A stretch of DNA of 64,000 nt. It comes from Cololabis saira (Eukaryota; Chordata; Actinopteri; Beloniformes; Belonidae). Position numbers and translations under genes: made by a program. The notes beneath the pieces were generated by a model, which saw only the letters and a list, made by a program, of their open reading frames with translations, was not told where the DNA came from and searched no databases. This document shows, piece after piece, positions 22,681 through 33,589 of this stretch. How positions within the stretch are numbered: position 1 is the first letter of the stretch; each line of letters begins with the position of its first letter. Where the stretch lies: assembly GCF_033807715.1 (NCBI RefSeq), contig NC_084590.1:7604827-7668826 (forward strand), given 5' to 3'.

Positions 22681-23174
22681 AATACATCTGGAGACAGGTT
22701 TCACCTGTAACTGAAGGGGCGGGGCTTACTGAAGGGTCAGTTCTTCATGCTCACACTCACACTGTGGTGATTAATGTCAAATGTCAGTTTACATGCAGAC
22801 GATGCTCTGATTTATGTTCCTGGTCAGTAGTCCAGGTTTTTGGTAGAAATGGGCTCCGTGTGCTCCAGATCAAAGAGGAAGAGGATCATCCAGACTCTGT
22901 GATGGTCTGGAAGATGTGTTTTCAGGATGAGACTAACACCTGAAACTTTCTCATCAGTCGTTATTCTCAGCGCCAGAACGCCATAGAAACATTACAAAGT
23001 GGTAAAAATGGATTGTCCCAACTTTATAGGACATGTTGCAGGTCTGAAATGATAAATATGGATGTACTGTAACAAAGTGAACCTGGAGAGGGAAACCCTG
23101 AATGTCCTGTGAGGGTACGAGGCTGTGTAGTCTGTTGATCTGGGGTTTACACCGTGAGGTCAGAGTGTCCTCAC

Positions 23175-23298
23175 CTTCCGGCAGCGGCAGCAGCGTGATG
23201 GCCGTGCTCAGACGTCCGCTACCCAGGCTCACCAGGTGGGGGCGCTCTGCCTGGAACTTCAGCCCCTTCCCGCTCTCGATCAGGTCCAGCGGGGTGCT
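23175..23298 (-). CDS. phldb1: phldb1 coding exon 2
   Basis: This exon encodes residues 21-61 plus one base of codon 62: STPLDLIESGKGLKFQAERP and then HLVSLGSGRLSTAITLLPLP. The HLVSLGSGRLSTAITLLPL segment is the most recognisable PHLDB1 signature and forms the first strands of the FHA domain. The acceptor is TGCTTCTCTGCAG, with AG ending at 23299; the donor is GTGAGG from 23174. It is 124 nt, entering in phase 0 and leaving in phase 1, so it joins exon 1 (after codon 20) and exon 3 without a frame change. Confidence 0.95.
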
Positions 23299-24094
23299 CT
23301 GCAGAGAAGCAGATCATGAGAGCGTCGTGAACTACTGGGGTACGTTCCCTGACCAAATTGGGGCCCTAAGCCAAATTTTATTTGGAGCCCATCCCATCCC
23401 AAATGTATTATAGGTACAAAATGACCATATAACAACATGCCATTTAACTTGACAACCTTTATTAATAGTAATAATTGTACTGTAAGTATAGATACTGTAG
23501 TTTGGCTATATGAGTCAAATAAAATAAAAAATTCAAACTGAAATAAATAATGAAATATTAAATAAAAAGCTTCAACCTGAAATAAATAATTAAATATTAA
23601 ATAAAAAACTTCAAACTAAAAAAAATAAATAAATAAATAAAAAACTTCAAATTGAAATAAACAAATAAACAAACCTGAGTCACAAATAGCCATCTATTAT
23701 TCATCAAAAGAAAGTAACTTCCACCACCTCAATCCCCCACAAAAAACTGAAAGCAGGTGTAGCAGGTCTGAGAGGAGAACTAAATGCACGTGTGTCTTTT
23801 ACAGATGCACACGTCTGCATTTTCTGGATGCAAAGTCAATCAATGGCTAAAGCCTTTAGCTTATATACGACCACTAACTGGTCATTTTATCACTCCTTTT
23901 CAACAGAGGTGAATGCATAGGGCGTTAACAAGGCTTTCAATAAATGTTAATGAGGGCCGCTGGAAAAAAAATGCAACAAAGTTTTATTTTCAACAACAAT
24001 CATTGCGCGATCAGATTATAGGTCTCTTCTCTCTCCTCCGCTTCAAGGTAGCGCATATGCACATCCATTGCACATATGCGCTTATATGTCCCCT
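23299..24094. other. Intron 1 stretch with A-rich tandem repeats
   Basis: From about 23520 to 23670 short AAATAAAAAACTTCAAACTG-type units repeat several times. No gene is seen. Confidence 0.5.
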
Positions 24095-24501
24095 CACTGC
24101 AAAAACTCAAAATCTTAACAAGAATATTTGTCTTATTTCTAGTTAAAATGTCTCATTTTTAGTCAAAAAAAATCTCATTACACTTAAAACAAGAGTCATT
24201 ACCAGAAAAATAACTTATTATTTGACAATTTTCCCCTTTTTCAAGTAAATTTTCACTTGAAATAAATGTGGAACAAGATTTATCTTCTCATTACAAGCAA
24301 AAGAATCTTGTTCCACAGGCAGATTTTTCGACTTATTTTAAGTGAAAATCTACTTGAAACAGGTGAAAATTGTTGTTTTTTCCAGTGATGAGTCTTGTTT
24401 TAAGTGTAATGAGATTTTTTTTACTAAAAATTAGACATTTTAACTAGAAATAAGACAAATATAAATATAAATACAAAATAAGATTTTGAGTTTTTGCAGT
24501 G
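24095..24501. mobile_element. Palindromic CACTGCAAAAACTCA MITE, solo copy
   Basis: The left end is CACTGCAAAAACTCAAAATC and the right end is GATTTTGAGTTTTTGCAGTG. The arms are nearly full length and meet around an AAGATTTATCTTCTC centre. A one-arm-truncated version is embedded in the composite family at 12849, 44717 and 58981. I could not find a convincing target duplication. Confidence 0.85.
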
Positions 24502-26198
24502 CTCGCGCAAAATGTGCCCCCCTTGGGAGATGAGGCCCTATGCACAGCGCGTGTTCTGCGTTTAGGGAGGGGCGGCATTGGGTACATTTATACATCCGGT
24601 GATTCTTTTCACGTTGTAAAAAGAATCACCGTGGGAAGTGTGTCTGTGTGTGGCTGATCAACCAGGCCTGAAGTGTCACCTGCACTCTCACCCGAACAAA
24701 AGGGCCGTAACCATGGCAATAGCACCTCATAGTTAGTGGTCATGAAGGTCCTGGCAGGTGTAACTAGAGATGTTTGAGTTCAGTGAAGCCTGAAATTAAA
24801 GGCTGCTCTGTTTTTACTGCAGGGACCGAACGTTTTACTCTCATTTTACTGGACTCGTTGGTCATTTTGAAACTTTACTGACCCTAAAACACTCTACATA
24901 ACAACTCCAGTGTTTCCTCTTTGTAAGGCAACGTATGAATGCAGTCGCTCTGTTTATCACTATGGTCTGGATCCAGATCTGCAGTTCCTCTACCGACCAC
25001 CAGGGTCTGGATCCAACAGTGGGAATTTGGGTCAGACACTGAAAAAGGCGACTTCTACTGCCAGTAGACTACTGGGCTGTTCATTATCCACCCTGCTGCT
25101 GTTATTGTTGTTGTTTTAGATTTGGATACAGGAAGAAGAAGCAGAAATGACGGGAATTACATCATGAGGTTCTCCGTGCGTTACTGGTTTGATCCAGATA
25201 TCCCAAATGATTACAATTACCATGTAAACAGGGATAACCCTGTTTGCTCACGCATGGAAACAGATTATTCCCAAAGTTTCAATAACCGGAATATTGACCT
25301 TAACCCCAATTTTAATTGCATGTAGACGTAGTCAATGTGTTAAATACATGTCGTTGCACATTGTAAACTGTTGTCATGCAGGTTGAACACGTGTGTCTGA
25401 ATTGTGCTGTATTGAATCCGACGTCACTGGATGTCATTTGATTTTTATCTCCAGTTTGATACCAATATCTTAAAGTCTGCATTAGGCTTATAATTAGGTT
25501 TGACATAATGACTGGTAAATCCATGGTGCTGAAACCTCATGTGATGGTTCTGACCGTGTCGCCTGTGTGCTGTGGTTGTGTGTCAGAGGGGATGATTTGT
25601 GGCATTTTTCTTTTTTAGCGATCATGTTTTACCAGGAATATTTAGACCCATCAAGATTGCTTCGGCCCCGCTGGGCTGGGACCCCTGCTCCGCCCCTGAA
25701 CGTGCGTGTCCTGACTGGATTATCTGGTGGTGGTGGTCCTGGTAGAGGGGGGTCAAAGCTAAGAGGATTGCTGGGACGGAGACAGTCCTGCTGGGAGGCC
25801 CACTGGGCGGCTGACTGGGAGTGATGGGAGAAGCGGGGAGGAACAGGAAACTCTGTCCACCTCCATCTGCGCCGTATCCATGCAAGATGGGAGGAAATAA
25901 GGTTTCTGTCTATGCGGATGTAAGGAATCCTTGGAATCCCTGGAACCACTGGGTCTACCCATGCACCACCACCACCCTTCTAACTGCAGAGTTGTATCCA
26001 TGCAGGAACTAAAAGGTTCCTCCACTGACCACTAGGTTCTAGATCCAGACAGAGGATTGACCTCAGACTTCTGCAGGAGTTTCTCTACGCTCGTGCAAAG
26101 AAAAGCACTGTTCAATGGACACACCGGCGCCCGCAGTGGTTCCTTTACCGTTAATTCAGAGTTTCGCTTTTCTGTTTCGAAAAAGTCTAATAGAAACG
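24502..26198. other. Intron 1 stretch, mostly unassigned
   Basis: Single degenerate copies of the 40-bp minisatellite unit occur near 24965-25010 and 26020-26050. No exon or intact element was recognised. Confidence 0.4.
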
Positions 26199-26299
26199 CA
26201 AAAAAAAAAAATAATAATAATAATAATACCACTACTACTACTACTACTACTAATAATAATAACAATACTACTACTACTACTAATAATAATAATAATACA
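26199..26299. repeat. (AAT)n/(ACT)n microsatellite
   Basis: Alternating blocks of AAT and ACT trinucleotides after an A-run. The polyasparagine and polythreonine frames are artefacts. Confidence 0.95.
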
Positions 26300-26504
26300 T
26301 TTTCAAACTAGCCATTAATCTGATCATCGTCACTCAGCTTCAAAGATGTCTACTGCATTCTTTCATTTATGAATGTTGCTTCAAGAAATATGTTTGTCTC
26401 AAAATGAATCGAAGTTCCTTTGAATGTCAGAAACAAAACATTGTCTTTGCATCTCAGCCCTGTCCCATTGTTTTCTAAACCTCTTAAATACACAAGGATT
26501 CCCC

Positions 26505-26543
<39 letters not shown>
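26505..26543. repeat. (CA)n microsatellite
   Basis: About 39 bp of CA dinucleotides. Confidence 0.95.
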
Positions 26544-26546
<3 letters not shown>

Positions 26547-26849
26547 CTTAATGCCTGAGAGGATTGTCAGAGACAGCAGGTGGGAACACAGACGCCCACT
26601 CTGCGGTTCTGTCTAATCGCTGGATGAGGACTCGTTTCTACATCCTGACATGAGCCAACAGGCCGACCTGCTTCCTCTCTGAGTTGTTTTTATCATCACT
26701 GGATGGAGATCTGTCAGCGCCACCTGAACATCTGTGGAGTTTGAGAAGAGGAGTCTTGCTCTGGCTCTCTGAGAAGCATCTATGGAGAGTGTGTTTAGTC
26801 ATAGACATGAATAGTGGATTCAAATGTATTGAATTGAGTTCTGTGACCT

Positions 26850-27300
26850 TGTCACGGCTCAGACAGGACAGAGAACCCAAATGCACAACACCAGGCAGGA
26901 TCAGAGTCCAAGAGGCTTTAATCTTTGTCAAAAGGCAGGCAGGGGTCAAACCGGGTAGTCAGGCAGATCAGGCAAACAAAACCAAAAACGGACAGGCAAA
27001 AATCCATACCCCAAGAATCAGGCAGGCTCAAAGACAGGCAGGCAGGCAGAAACAAAACAGGATATGCAGGCTGGAAAGCGAGGCAAAAACACACGACAAT
27101 CTGGCAAACTAGAAGGTGGAAATGGGCCGGTATATGAGGGGAACTGCTGATGAGAGAAACCAGGTGTGGAGCTGGGCAGGGGAAGCACAGGTGAAGGGAA
27201 TGAGTGGACTTCTGGCTGATTAGGGTGGCAGGATCTGGAAAAACAGGGGAGTGAGTTAAACAGTAAAAAAAAACCTATCCTACACTGTGAAACTGTGACA
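26850..27300 (-). repeat. 3' LTR of the element at 26850-29568
   Basis: It is 451 bp, bounded by TGTCAC...GTGACA. On the minus strand it contains CATATA near 27132 (TATA-like) and ATTAAA at 26917-26922, a plausible poly(A) signal. The stop codon of the internal ORF (27280-27282) lies inside this LTR. Confidence 0.92.
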
Positions 27301-29088
27301 GAACCCCCCCCTCAAGGGACAGATTCCAGATGTCCCAAAACCCCCCACCCCGGGCAGGAGGAGGGGGTCTGGAGGAGGGCCCCGGCCAACACATGGCCAA
27401 AGCTCCGGGGGCCGTCCTCGGTGCCGGGCAGACCGACGAGGCAGTTCGGGGGGTCGCCCTTGGGGCGTAACAGGCGGATCCGGGGGTCGGTCTGGGGGCT
27501 TGGCAGGCTGGTCAGGGGGTCGGTCTGGGACTGCGGCAGGCTGGTCAGGGGGTCGGTCTGGGGGCTTGGCAGGCGGTCGGTCTGGGGGCTTGGCAGGCTG
27601 GTCAGGGGGTCGGTCTGGGGGCTTGGCAGGCTGGTCAGAGGGTCGGTCTGGGGGCTTGGCAGGCTGGTCAGGGGGTCGGTCTGGGGGCTTTGCAGGCTGG
27701 TCAGAGGGTCGGTCTGGGACTGCGGCAGGCTGGTCAGAGGGTCGGTCTGGGACTGCGGCAGACTGCTCAGAGGGTCGGTCTGGGACTGCGGCAGACTGGT
27801 CAGAGGGTCGGTCTGGGGGCTTGGCAGACTGGTCAGGGGGTCGGTCTGGGAGCTTGGCAGGCTGGTCAGGGGGTCGGTCTGGGGGCTTGGCAGGCTGGTC
27901 AGGGGGTCGGTCTGGGACTGCGGCAGGTTGGTCAGGGGGTCGGTCTGGGACTGCGGCAGACTGGTCAGGGGGTCGGTCTGGGATTGCGGCAGACTGGTCA
28001 GGGGGTCGGTCTGGGATTGCGGCAGACTGGTCAGGGGGTCGGTCTGGGATTGCGGCAGGCTGGTCAGGGGGTCGGTCTGGGACTGCGACAGATCCATCCA
28101 GGATCGCCTCAGGAAGGGGAACAGAGACCACCTCCAGAACAGAGACCGGCGGGACCGCCTCAGGAACCGAGGGCTGCGGGACCGCCTCAGGAACAAGAGT
28201 CGGGGCAGACAGGATGCGGGGAGCCGGAGTCGGGGCAGACAGGATGCGGGGAGCCGGAACCGGGGCAGACAGGATGCGGGGAGCCGGAACCGGGGCAGAC
28301 AGGATGCGGGGGGCCGGAACCGGGGCAGACAGGATGCGGGGGGCCGGAACAGGAGCAGACAGGATGCGGGGGGCCGGAACAGGAGCAGACAGGATGCGGG
28401 GGGCCGGAACAGGAGCAGACAGGATGCGGGGGGCCGGAACAGGAGCAGACAGGATGCGGGGGGCCGGAACCGGGGCAGACAGGATGCGGGGAGCCGGAAC
28501 CGGGGCAGACAGGATGCGGGGAGCCGGAACCGGGGCAAACAGGACGCGGGGAGCCGGAACCGGGGCAGACAGGACGCGGGGAGCCGGAACAGGAGCCGGA
28601 GCAGGAGCTGGAGCTGGAACAGGAGCCGGAGCAGGAGCCGGAGCAGGAGCTGGAGCCGGAGCAGCAGCCGGAGCAGGAGCTGGAGCTGGAGCAAGCTGGG
28701 GCTGGGGCTGACGCCTTCGTCGTTGCCTGCCCTGAAGGCTCCTGGGCCCACCCAGAGCCAGGCGTGTTCCCCAAAAGGGGTCCCAATACTCCTCCTCCTT
28801 GGCCCAGCGCATGTTATCAGCCGATTCTCGGGGAGCAGGAACAAGCTGGGGCTGGGGCCGACGCCGTCGTTGTCTCCCCTGAGCCTGCAGGCCTCTGGGC
28901 CCACCCAGAGCCAGGCGTGTTCCCCAGAAAGGGGGAAGAGACTGGGGTGTGTCCGGGGCCACCTCGGGAACAGCAACAGGCTGGAACTGGGGGCATGTCT
29001 CTGTCCCCTTCACCATACGGTGGTAGAACGCCACTTGGTCCCCATAAAAAAAATCCCACAAATCCTCTTCCTTACGTGGTAGGTCCAT
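27280..29088 (-). CDS. Proline-rich ORF of the LTR retrotransposon (602 aa)
   Basis: The frame runs from an ATG at 29088, about 33 nt inside the 5' LTR boundary, to a TAG at 27282-27280 within the 3' LTR. It begins MDLPRKEEDLWDFFYGDQVA. A FWGTRLALGGPR motif with an arginine-rich QRRRR stretch occurs twice (about residues 56-85 and 120-150). Three repeat blocks follow: an alanine-proline dipeptide region, about 15 units of R(I/V)LSAPVPAP (30 bp, about 28197-28590), and many PDRPPDQPA(A/K) units (33-36 bp, about 27480-28085). The C-terminus is Pro/Gly-rich. It could be a diverged gag-like or accessory protein. The position directly after the leader fits gag, but I see no zinc knuckle. Repeats can stay open by chance, so expression is unproven. 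An in-frame ATG at 29217 in the 5' LTR would add 43 residues. Confidence 0.6.
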   Translation of the reverse strand: MDLPRKEEDLWDFFYGDQVAFYHRMVKGTETCPQFQPVAVPEVAPDTPQSLPPFWGTRLALGGPRGLQAQGRQRRRRPQPQLVPAPRESADNMRWAKEEEYWDPFWGTRLALGGPRSLQGRQRRRRQPQPQLAPAPAPAPAAAPAPAPAPAPAPAPVPAPAPAPAPVPAPRVLSAPVPAPRVLFAPVPAPRILSAPVPAPRILSAPVPAPRILSAPVPAPRILSAPVPAPRILSAPVPAPRILSAPVPAPRILSAPVPAPRILSAPVPAPRILSAPVPAPRILSAPTPAPRILSAPTLVPEAVPQPSVPEAVPPVSVLEVVSVPLPEAILDGSVAVPDRPPDQPAAIPDRPPDQSAAIPDRPPDQSAAIPDRPPDQSAAVPDRPPDQPAAVPDRPPDQPAKPPDRPPDQPAKLPDRPPDQSAKPPDRPSDQSAAVPDRPSEQSAAVPDRPSDQPAAVPDRPSDQPAKPPDRPPDQPAKPPDRPSDQPAKPPDRPPDQPAKPPDRPPAKPPDRPPDQPAAVPDRPPDQPAKPPDRPPDPPVTPQGRPPELPRRSARHRGRPPELWPCVGRGPPPDPLLLPGVGGFGTSGICPLRGGFCHSFTV

Positions 29089-29120
29089 GTTGGCTGGGTT
29101 CAGTCTTGGCCAGATTGTAC

Positions 29121-29568
29121 TGTCACGGCTCAAAGACAGAGAACCCAAATGCACGACACCAAACACAATCAGAGTCCAAGAGGCTTTAATCTTTGTCAAA
29201 AGGCAGGCAGGGGTCAAACCGGGTAGTCAGGCAGATCAGGCAAACAAAACCAAAAACGGACAGGCAAAAATCCATACCCCAAGAATCAGGCAGGCTCAAA
29301 GACAGGCAGGCAGGCAGAAACAAAACAGGATATGCAGGCTGGAAAGCGAGGCAAAAACACACGACAATCTGGCAAACTAGAAGGTGGAAATGGGCCGGTA
29401 TATGAGGGGAACTGCTGATGAGAGAAACCAGGTGTGGAGCTGGGCAGGGGAAGCACAGGTGAAGGGAATGAGTGGATCTCTGGCTGATTAGGGTGGCAGG
29501 ATCTGGAAAAACAGGGGAGTGAGTTAAACAGTAAAAAAAAACCTATCCTACACTGTGAAACTGTGACA
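29121..29568 (-). repeat. 5' LTR of the element at 26850-29568
   Basis: It is 448 bp and nearly identical to 26850-27300. The minus-strand leader after it reads GTACAATCTGGCCAAGACTG. I could not match a standard tRNA primer-binding site starting with TGG at the junction, so the primer is unclear. Confidence 0.92.
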
Positions 29569-29573
29569 GACCT

Positions 29574-30135
29574 GGAGGCATGTACAGCCGCAAATAAGAA
29601 AAGTATGGGATGATATGGAAAAAAGAACTCAGGAAAATAAAGATATACATTCTATTTTATTCAAAATAATATGAATCCTGTTTTCCCCACATTAATCATG
29701 TTTTTTAATCACCTTAATTTTCTTTTCTTAATATGGATCTGTTGACTAATTCATGGATGTCCTGATGAATGCAACACAGGCTTCTCTAAAATCTGTACTG
29801 AAAGATCTGGGATAGCTGTTGGGACCATAAACATGAAGTAACAGGGTCATCAGAATATAAACTGTTGGTCAAGACCAGAATATAAGCAGCAGAGGTCCTT
29901 ATACAGAGCCTAGTGGTACTCCTCAGTTAGTGCAATCCATGTTTTCATGGATCCCATCCCATTTTTACATCCCAGATGTAAAAATGGAAATGTAGCTAAA
30001 TGTTTTAATGAATGAGAAAAATCATGAGAAAGTAAAAATCTTCCAACCATTGCAGCATTTCCAGATTTGGGTACATAACCATGTTCTTCAGAGTGCAAAG
30101 TTAGTAACAGAGAAGTGTGAATGTTAAACTCTCAC
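29574..30135. other. Intron 1, 5' part, with a copy of an inverted-repeat arm
   Basis: At 29891-29945 a GCAGAGGTCC.TATACAGAGCC.GTGGTACTCCTC block matches the arms of the element at 36944-38055. Nothing else was recognised. Confidence 0.6.
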
Positions 30136-30237
30136 CTGTAACACCTGGTGACTTTGTCGTCCACCCTCCGGTAGGTTCCTGTTCAAGCGGTCCATGTCCT
30201 CAGAGCTCTCCACGGATCCCGGAGACACATGAAGATC
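30136..30237 (-). CDS. phldb1: phldb1 coding exon 1 with start codon
   Basis: The start codon is at 30195-30193. The exon encodes exactly 20 residues, MDRLNRNLPEGGRQSHQVLQ, and ends on a codon boundary before a GTGAGA donor at 30135. PHLDB1 proteins begin with a similar 20-residue MD.LNRN segment, which supports this start. The exon opens at 30237 after a good acceptor (TTTTTCTCCTGTCAG), so 42 nt are 5' UTR and at least one non-coding exon must lie further right. An upstream ATG at 30230 opens a 15-codon frame that overlaps the true start and stops at 30183. The context GACATGG is adequate, with G at -3 and G at +4. Confidence 0.9.
30183..30230 (-). promoter_or_regulatory. Overlapping upstream ORF in the phldb1 5' UTR
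   Basis: An ATG seven bases into the exon opens a 15-codon frame that passes over the main AUG in another frame and ends at TGA, 13 nt into the coding sequence. If the transcript uses this exon as drawn, this uORF would be expected to lower initiation at the main start. Confidence 0.5.
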
Positions 30238-30373
30238 CTGACAGGAGAAAAACGTCAACTGTGAGACGGCGCTTACAATGAAGAATGTTTGTCCGTTATC
30301 AATAGTTAAACTCAGTCTCTGTATCACCAGCCCTCATGTGGCCGTAGTTAAAACTGAGTCCAGCACCGCTGAA

Positions 30374-30454
30374 CTACAGTTGAATATCATCAGCATAAAA
30401 GAAGCAGAAAATGTAAAACACAATGGGGGCTAAGACAGAACCCTGAGGCACCCC
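30374..30454 (-). pseudogene. LINE reverse-transcriptase micro-fragment
   Basis: The minus strand reads GVPQGSVLAPIVF and, seven codons on, FYADDIQL then a stop. These are two RT motifs brought close by a small deletion. It is too short to name the LINE clade. Confidence 0.6.
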
Positions 30455-32247
30455 GCCTTATACACCAGCAGTCTCTGACGTGAAAAGACCAACAGCTTCC
30501 AACAGCCTGGACCCTGAAACTGTAGGCTGTTATCCAGCTGTTGACCAGCTGTTGTCCTGGATGTGAAAATATAACTGTGGAGACAGAAACCGTTCTTGTT
30601 TATTTCTGCTGGGCAGTTGGACATTTCCACATGGAGGTTGATGACGTTAACCCCTGCTGGCGCGTAGAGGAACTGATACTTTTCTTACTTCTCAACATCT
30701 CAATTTCGGAGTGTTTTTCCCACATGTCCACGTTTGTAAAGTCCTGTGTTTTTGCAGGTATCCCTCCCTTGTTCTGCCATGCATTCTCCTGCTAGCTGAG
30801 CTAACCTTACCAATGTTTATAGTAGCCACCAGCTTTATTCAAATCACTCAATCTGAGTTGGTCCCAGGTAGCAGAGAAAGTTCGGCCCAAACATCAGAAC
30901 TTTTCTTGAGCCTTCATGGGGTGGTGACTCAAGGTGGGCGTGGCCAGATGTCCAGACAACACAGACGTTCCCATACCATTTTCCACTCTCTGATAAGAAG
31001 AGTTCGCCAGATGCTGGGTGCTGATCTGACGCCTGATGTCATGTGGGAGGTTACTCTGAGCATCTTCCTCCAGTTGACATGGTTCAGTCAGCTGGAGGAA
31101 GTCTTCAGAGGACAGTTCCACAGACTGGCAGGAGGTGGTCTTCCAGGACATCTACTCCCCCAGTGTTGTCTGGGATTGCTGTGGCCCTCTGGACTTCTTT
31201 GGGGAACTCCTTTGTTCCTGAAGAGTTAAGTCCACCGTTTGCTGCTGTGGGTCCTCCGTCGTCTTCGTTCTCTCAGCATCATCATTCTTGCCACCTCTGG
31301 AAACCGCGGCCCTGACTTAAAACGCCACATTAACGGTAGCCATCTAGCTCAGGCCCGGGACTTCCAACAGGAAGTTACAGGGCAGTGCTGAGTTACTTCC
31401 TGTGCTGGATTTTAAAGCAGTGAAGAAGAATTTGGATTCTGTTTATAAAGCGTTATCAGATGGCGTGTGAATGTTCACATGTTTGATAACTTTGGTGAGT
31501 GTTCATGATGCCGGTACCACAATAAGAACATTTGTCCAGACGTGCACCATTTCATTTCCTTGGGGTATTTTAGCCACACCTGCTGATTCCCATGTCTAAA
31601 CTGGCTTATGGAATCTGCGCCACCTCTGCGTGAACTTTCCGAAACCCAAGTCTGATCTGGTTCAGGAGCTGTGGCGCGCATCTGGACATTAAGCACTAAA
31701 AAGTGCAAGAACAAACTCAGATGCATCAATGTAGATCATCTTAAAGGATTTGGACACCCTCATCACCCCAACGCCACCATACAAGACCCAAAAGAACTAG
31801 AAATGGGCCTGGAAGACACACAATCCTCCCAACCACAGAGACATTTGCATAAATATGGCCTCAGGATAAGAAATGTGCTACAGAACCCGCATGTTTGACC
31901 AGTGCAGGCAGGAAAGTCTGCTCCAGAACCCCGTCAGAGTCCGGTTTACCCCCCTCCATGGATGTCCCTCGCAATCTTTACCTTGGTCCAGTTGTCCAGC
32001 AAGCACCACGCCTCCATGACAGAGCTGCTCCTGGAGATTAAACCCCCCCCTCAGCGCGAGTTGACTGACCGGGAGACGTTTACGACTGACGACTCACTTC
32101 TGGACCCGCTTCCTCCAGAAAACCCTGCTCTCTTTAGTCCAGATCTGTGTTGGAAGCTGCCGTCCACAGAGGAGCGTTCAGGGGGTCAGACCTGCAGCTA
32201 CACGCTCGTCTAAGCTCAGACCTACATTCCTGACTGACGGCAAACAC
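30455..32247. other. Unassigned stretch upstream of coding exon 1
   Basis: An open frame at 30711-31229 (plus, 172 codons) has no recognised domain. Around 31690-31900 sequence has the look of an old transposon coding relic, but I cannot name it. No splice-bounded exon could be supported. Confidence 0.35.
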
Positions 32248-32403
<156 letters not shown>

Positions 32404-32740
32404 CCTGATCAAGACAGAGTCAAAGAAACAGGTTGGAGGAAGTGAGAAGAGGACAGTGATGACTGAAATGAATGAAGAAAATAAAGTTCAGAGCGTGTTG
32501 AATCAGGACAGACGCAGCTCTGTAATTATGCAAAACTCTGAAATCCCACAATTCCTGACTGAACAGGTCATGAGAGGAGACATCTGTGTGGCTGCAGTCC
32601 CAACCTCAGCTTTCATGATATATCCATCCATCCATTTTCTAAACCCGTTTCATCCTTTGCAGGGTCATGGGGTATTCATGGTGTATTTACCAAAAATGAA
32701 GCCAAAAAGAAGAAAATAAGAACAATGTGGGAATTCTTAA

Positions 32741-33235
32741 AGGGGACCTATTATGGCATCTAATACCTATTTTAAACAGGCCTTGAATGTCTTAAAAACA
32801 AGCTTTTGATTGTTTTTGCTAAATAAATTAGAAATTCAGCCTCTGAGCCATGTCTTTATCTTCCCATTCTCTAACCTCATTATCTATGCAGGATTCTGAG
32901 TGGGCGGGGCTATGATAATGAGGCTCTGTGCTGATTGGCTGCCTGAATGACGCGTAGAAAATGTCGGAAGCTCCGGCCGGCGGAGTTGTTGTTGTTGTTC
33001 CGGCCAGAGTTAGTTGTGGGCGTGGTTTCACGCATCGGAGGCCAACCGATGTAAATCACTCCAGTCGTTACGTAACGACGGGACCAGAATCTGAACAGCT
33101 CGTAGATCCACATCACACTGGACGGCTCATCCGGGCGGCTGTACAGACACTGCAGAATTTGGTTGCTTTCCTCCTTCTCTGAGTTGGCAGGGTGAGGGGA
33201 GCAAGAGAAAAACAGTTTTTCATAATAGGTCCCAT
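32741..33235. mobile_element. TTAA-flanked MITE
   Basis: The ends are AGGGGACCTATTATGGC and CATAATAGGTCCCAT. TTAA lies directly outside at 32737-32740 and 33236-33239. This fits piggyBac- or Kolobok-type target use. The 495-bp interior has no transposase. Confidence 0.8.
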
Positions 33236-33589
33236 TTAAGTACCTTCCTGGGATTTACAATCGTCAGCCGTTGATGAACTCATCATTAGCTCTGGTCTTA
33301 GAGAAGCACATCGATCTAGAGAACAGTGCTCCACGGTTGAAAATGAGTGGAAACATTCAGGACAGCTGTCAATCTTCTCAGGAGAGGACATCCCAGCAGT
33401 TGTACCTCAAGATCTGATACTGAAATATGCAAGCAAAACCCAAGACCTCCATCTCAGATCCTGCAGTTCTCACTGATCATGTTGGATGCTGAAGTCCATG
33501 AAATCAGAAGAAGACCGGACCAGGACGGTTGGTCTGGGAGAGTTTCAGGAGGAAACCTCTTCTGTCTAACCAGAACCTGGAAGCAGGAC

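Larger units (their letters stand above)
26850..29568 (-). mobile_element. Non-autonomous LTR retrotransposon (minus-oriented), 2.7 kb
   Basis: Two direct repeats of 451 and 448 bp bound the element. On the minus strand each begins TGTCACAG and ends GTGACA. A 5-bp duplication GACCT lies outside both (26845-26849 and 29569-29573). A purine tract (GAGGGGGGGG) immediately precedes the 3' LTR on the minus strand. No protease, reverse transcriptase, RNase H or integrase is encoded, so mobility would need enzymes from a relative. The interior holds one long proline-rich ORF. It sits in intron 1 in the same orientation as phldb1. The two LTRs differ at only about ten positions plus a small indel, so the insertion looks fairly recent. 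A Ty3/gypsy affinity is likely from structure but not proven. Confidence 0.93.

Noticed and set aside
24095..24501. Target duplication for the solo CACTGCAAAAACTC palindrome
   Set aside because: The flanking 8-mers do not match, so I did not assign a superfamily from it.
27295..29189. Plus-strand and other-frame ORFs (403-595 codons) opposite the LTR-element ORF
   Set aside because: They are shadows of the GC-rich repeats. Only the minus-strand frame starts at the expected position after the 5' LTR and has a non-repetitive N-terminus.
21848..30237. Assignment of the exons to phldb2 or phldb3
   Set aside because: From family knowledge, the N-terminal FHA domain with the HLVSLGSGRLSTAITLLPL segment and the 20-residue MD.LNRN start fit PHLDB1; the others are not known to share this arrangement. 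A tree would settle which teleost duplicate (a or b) it is.
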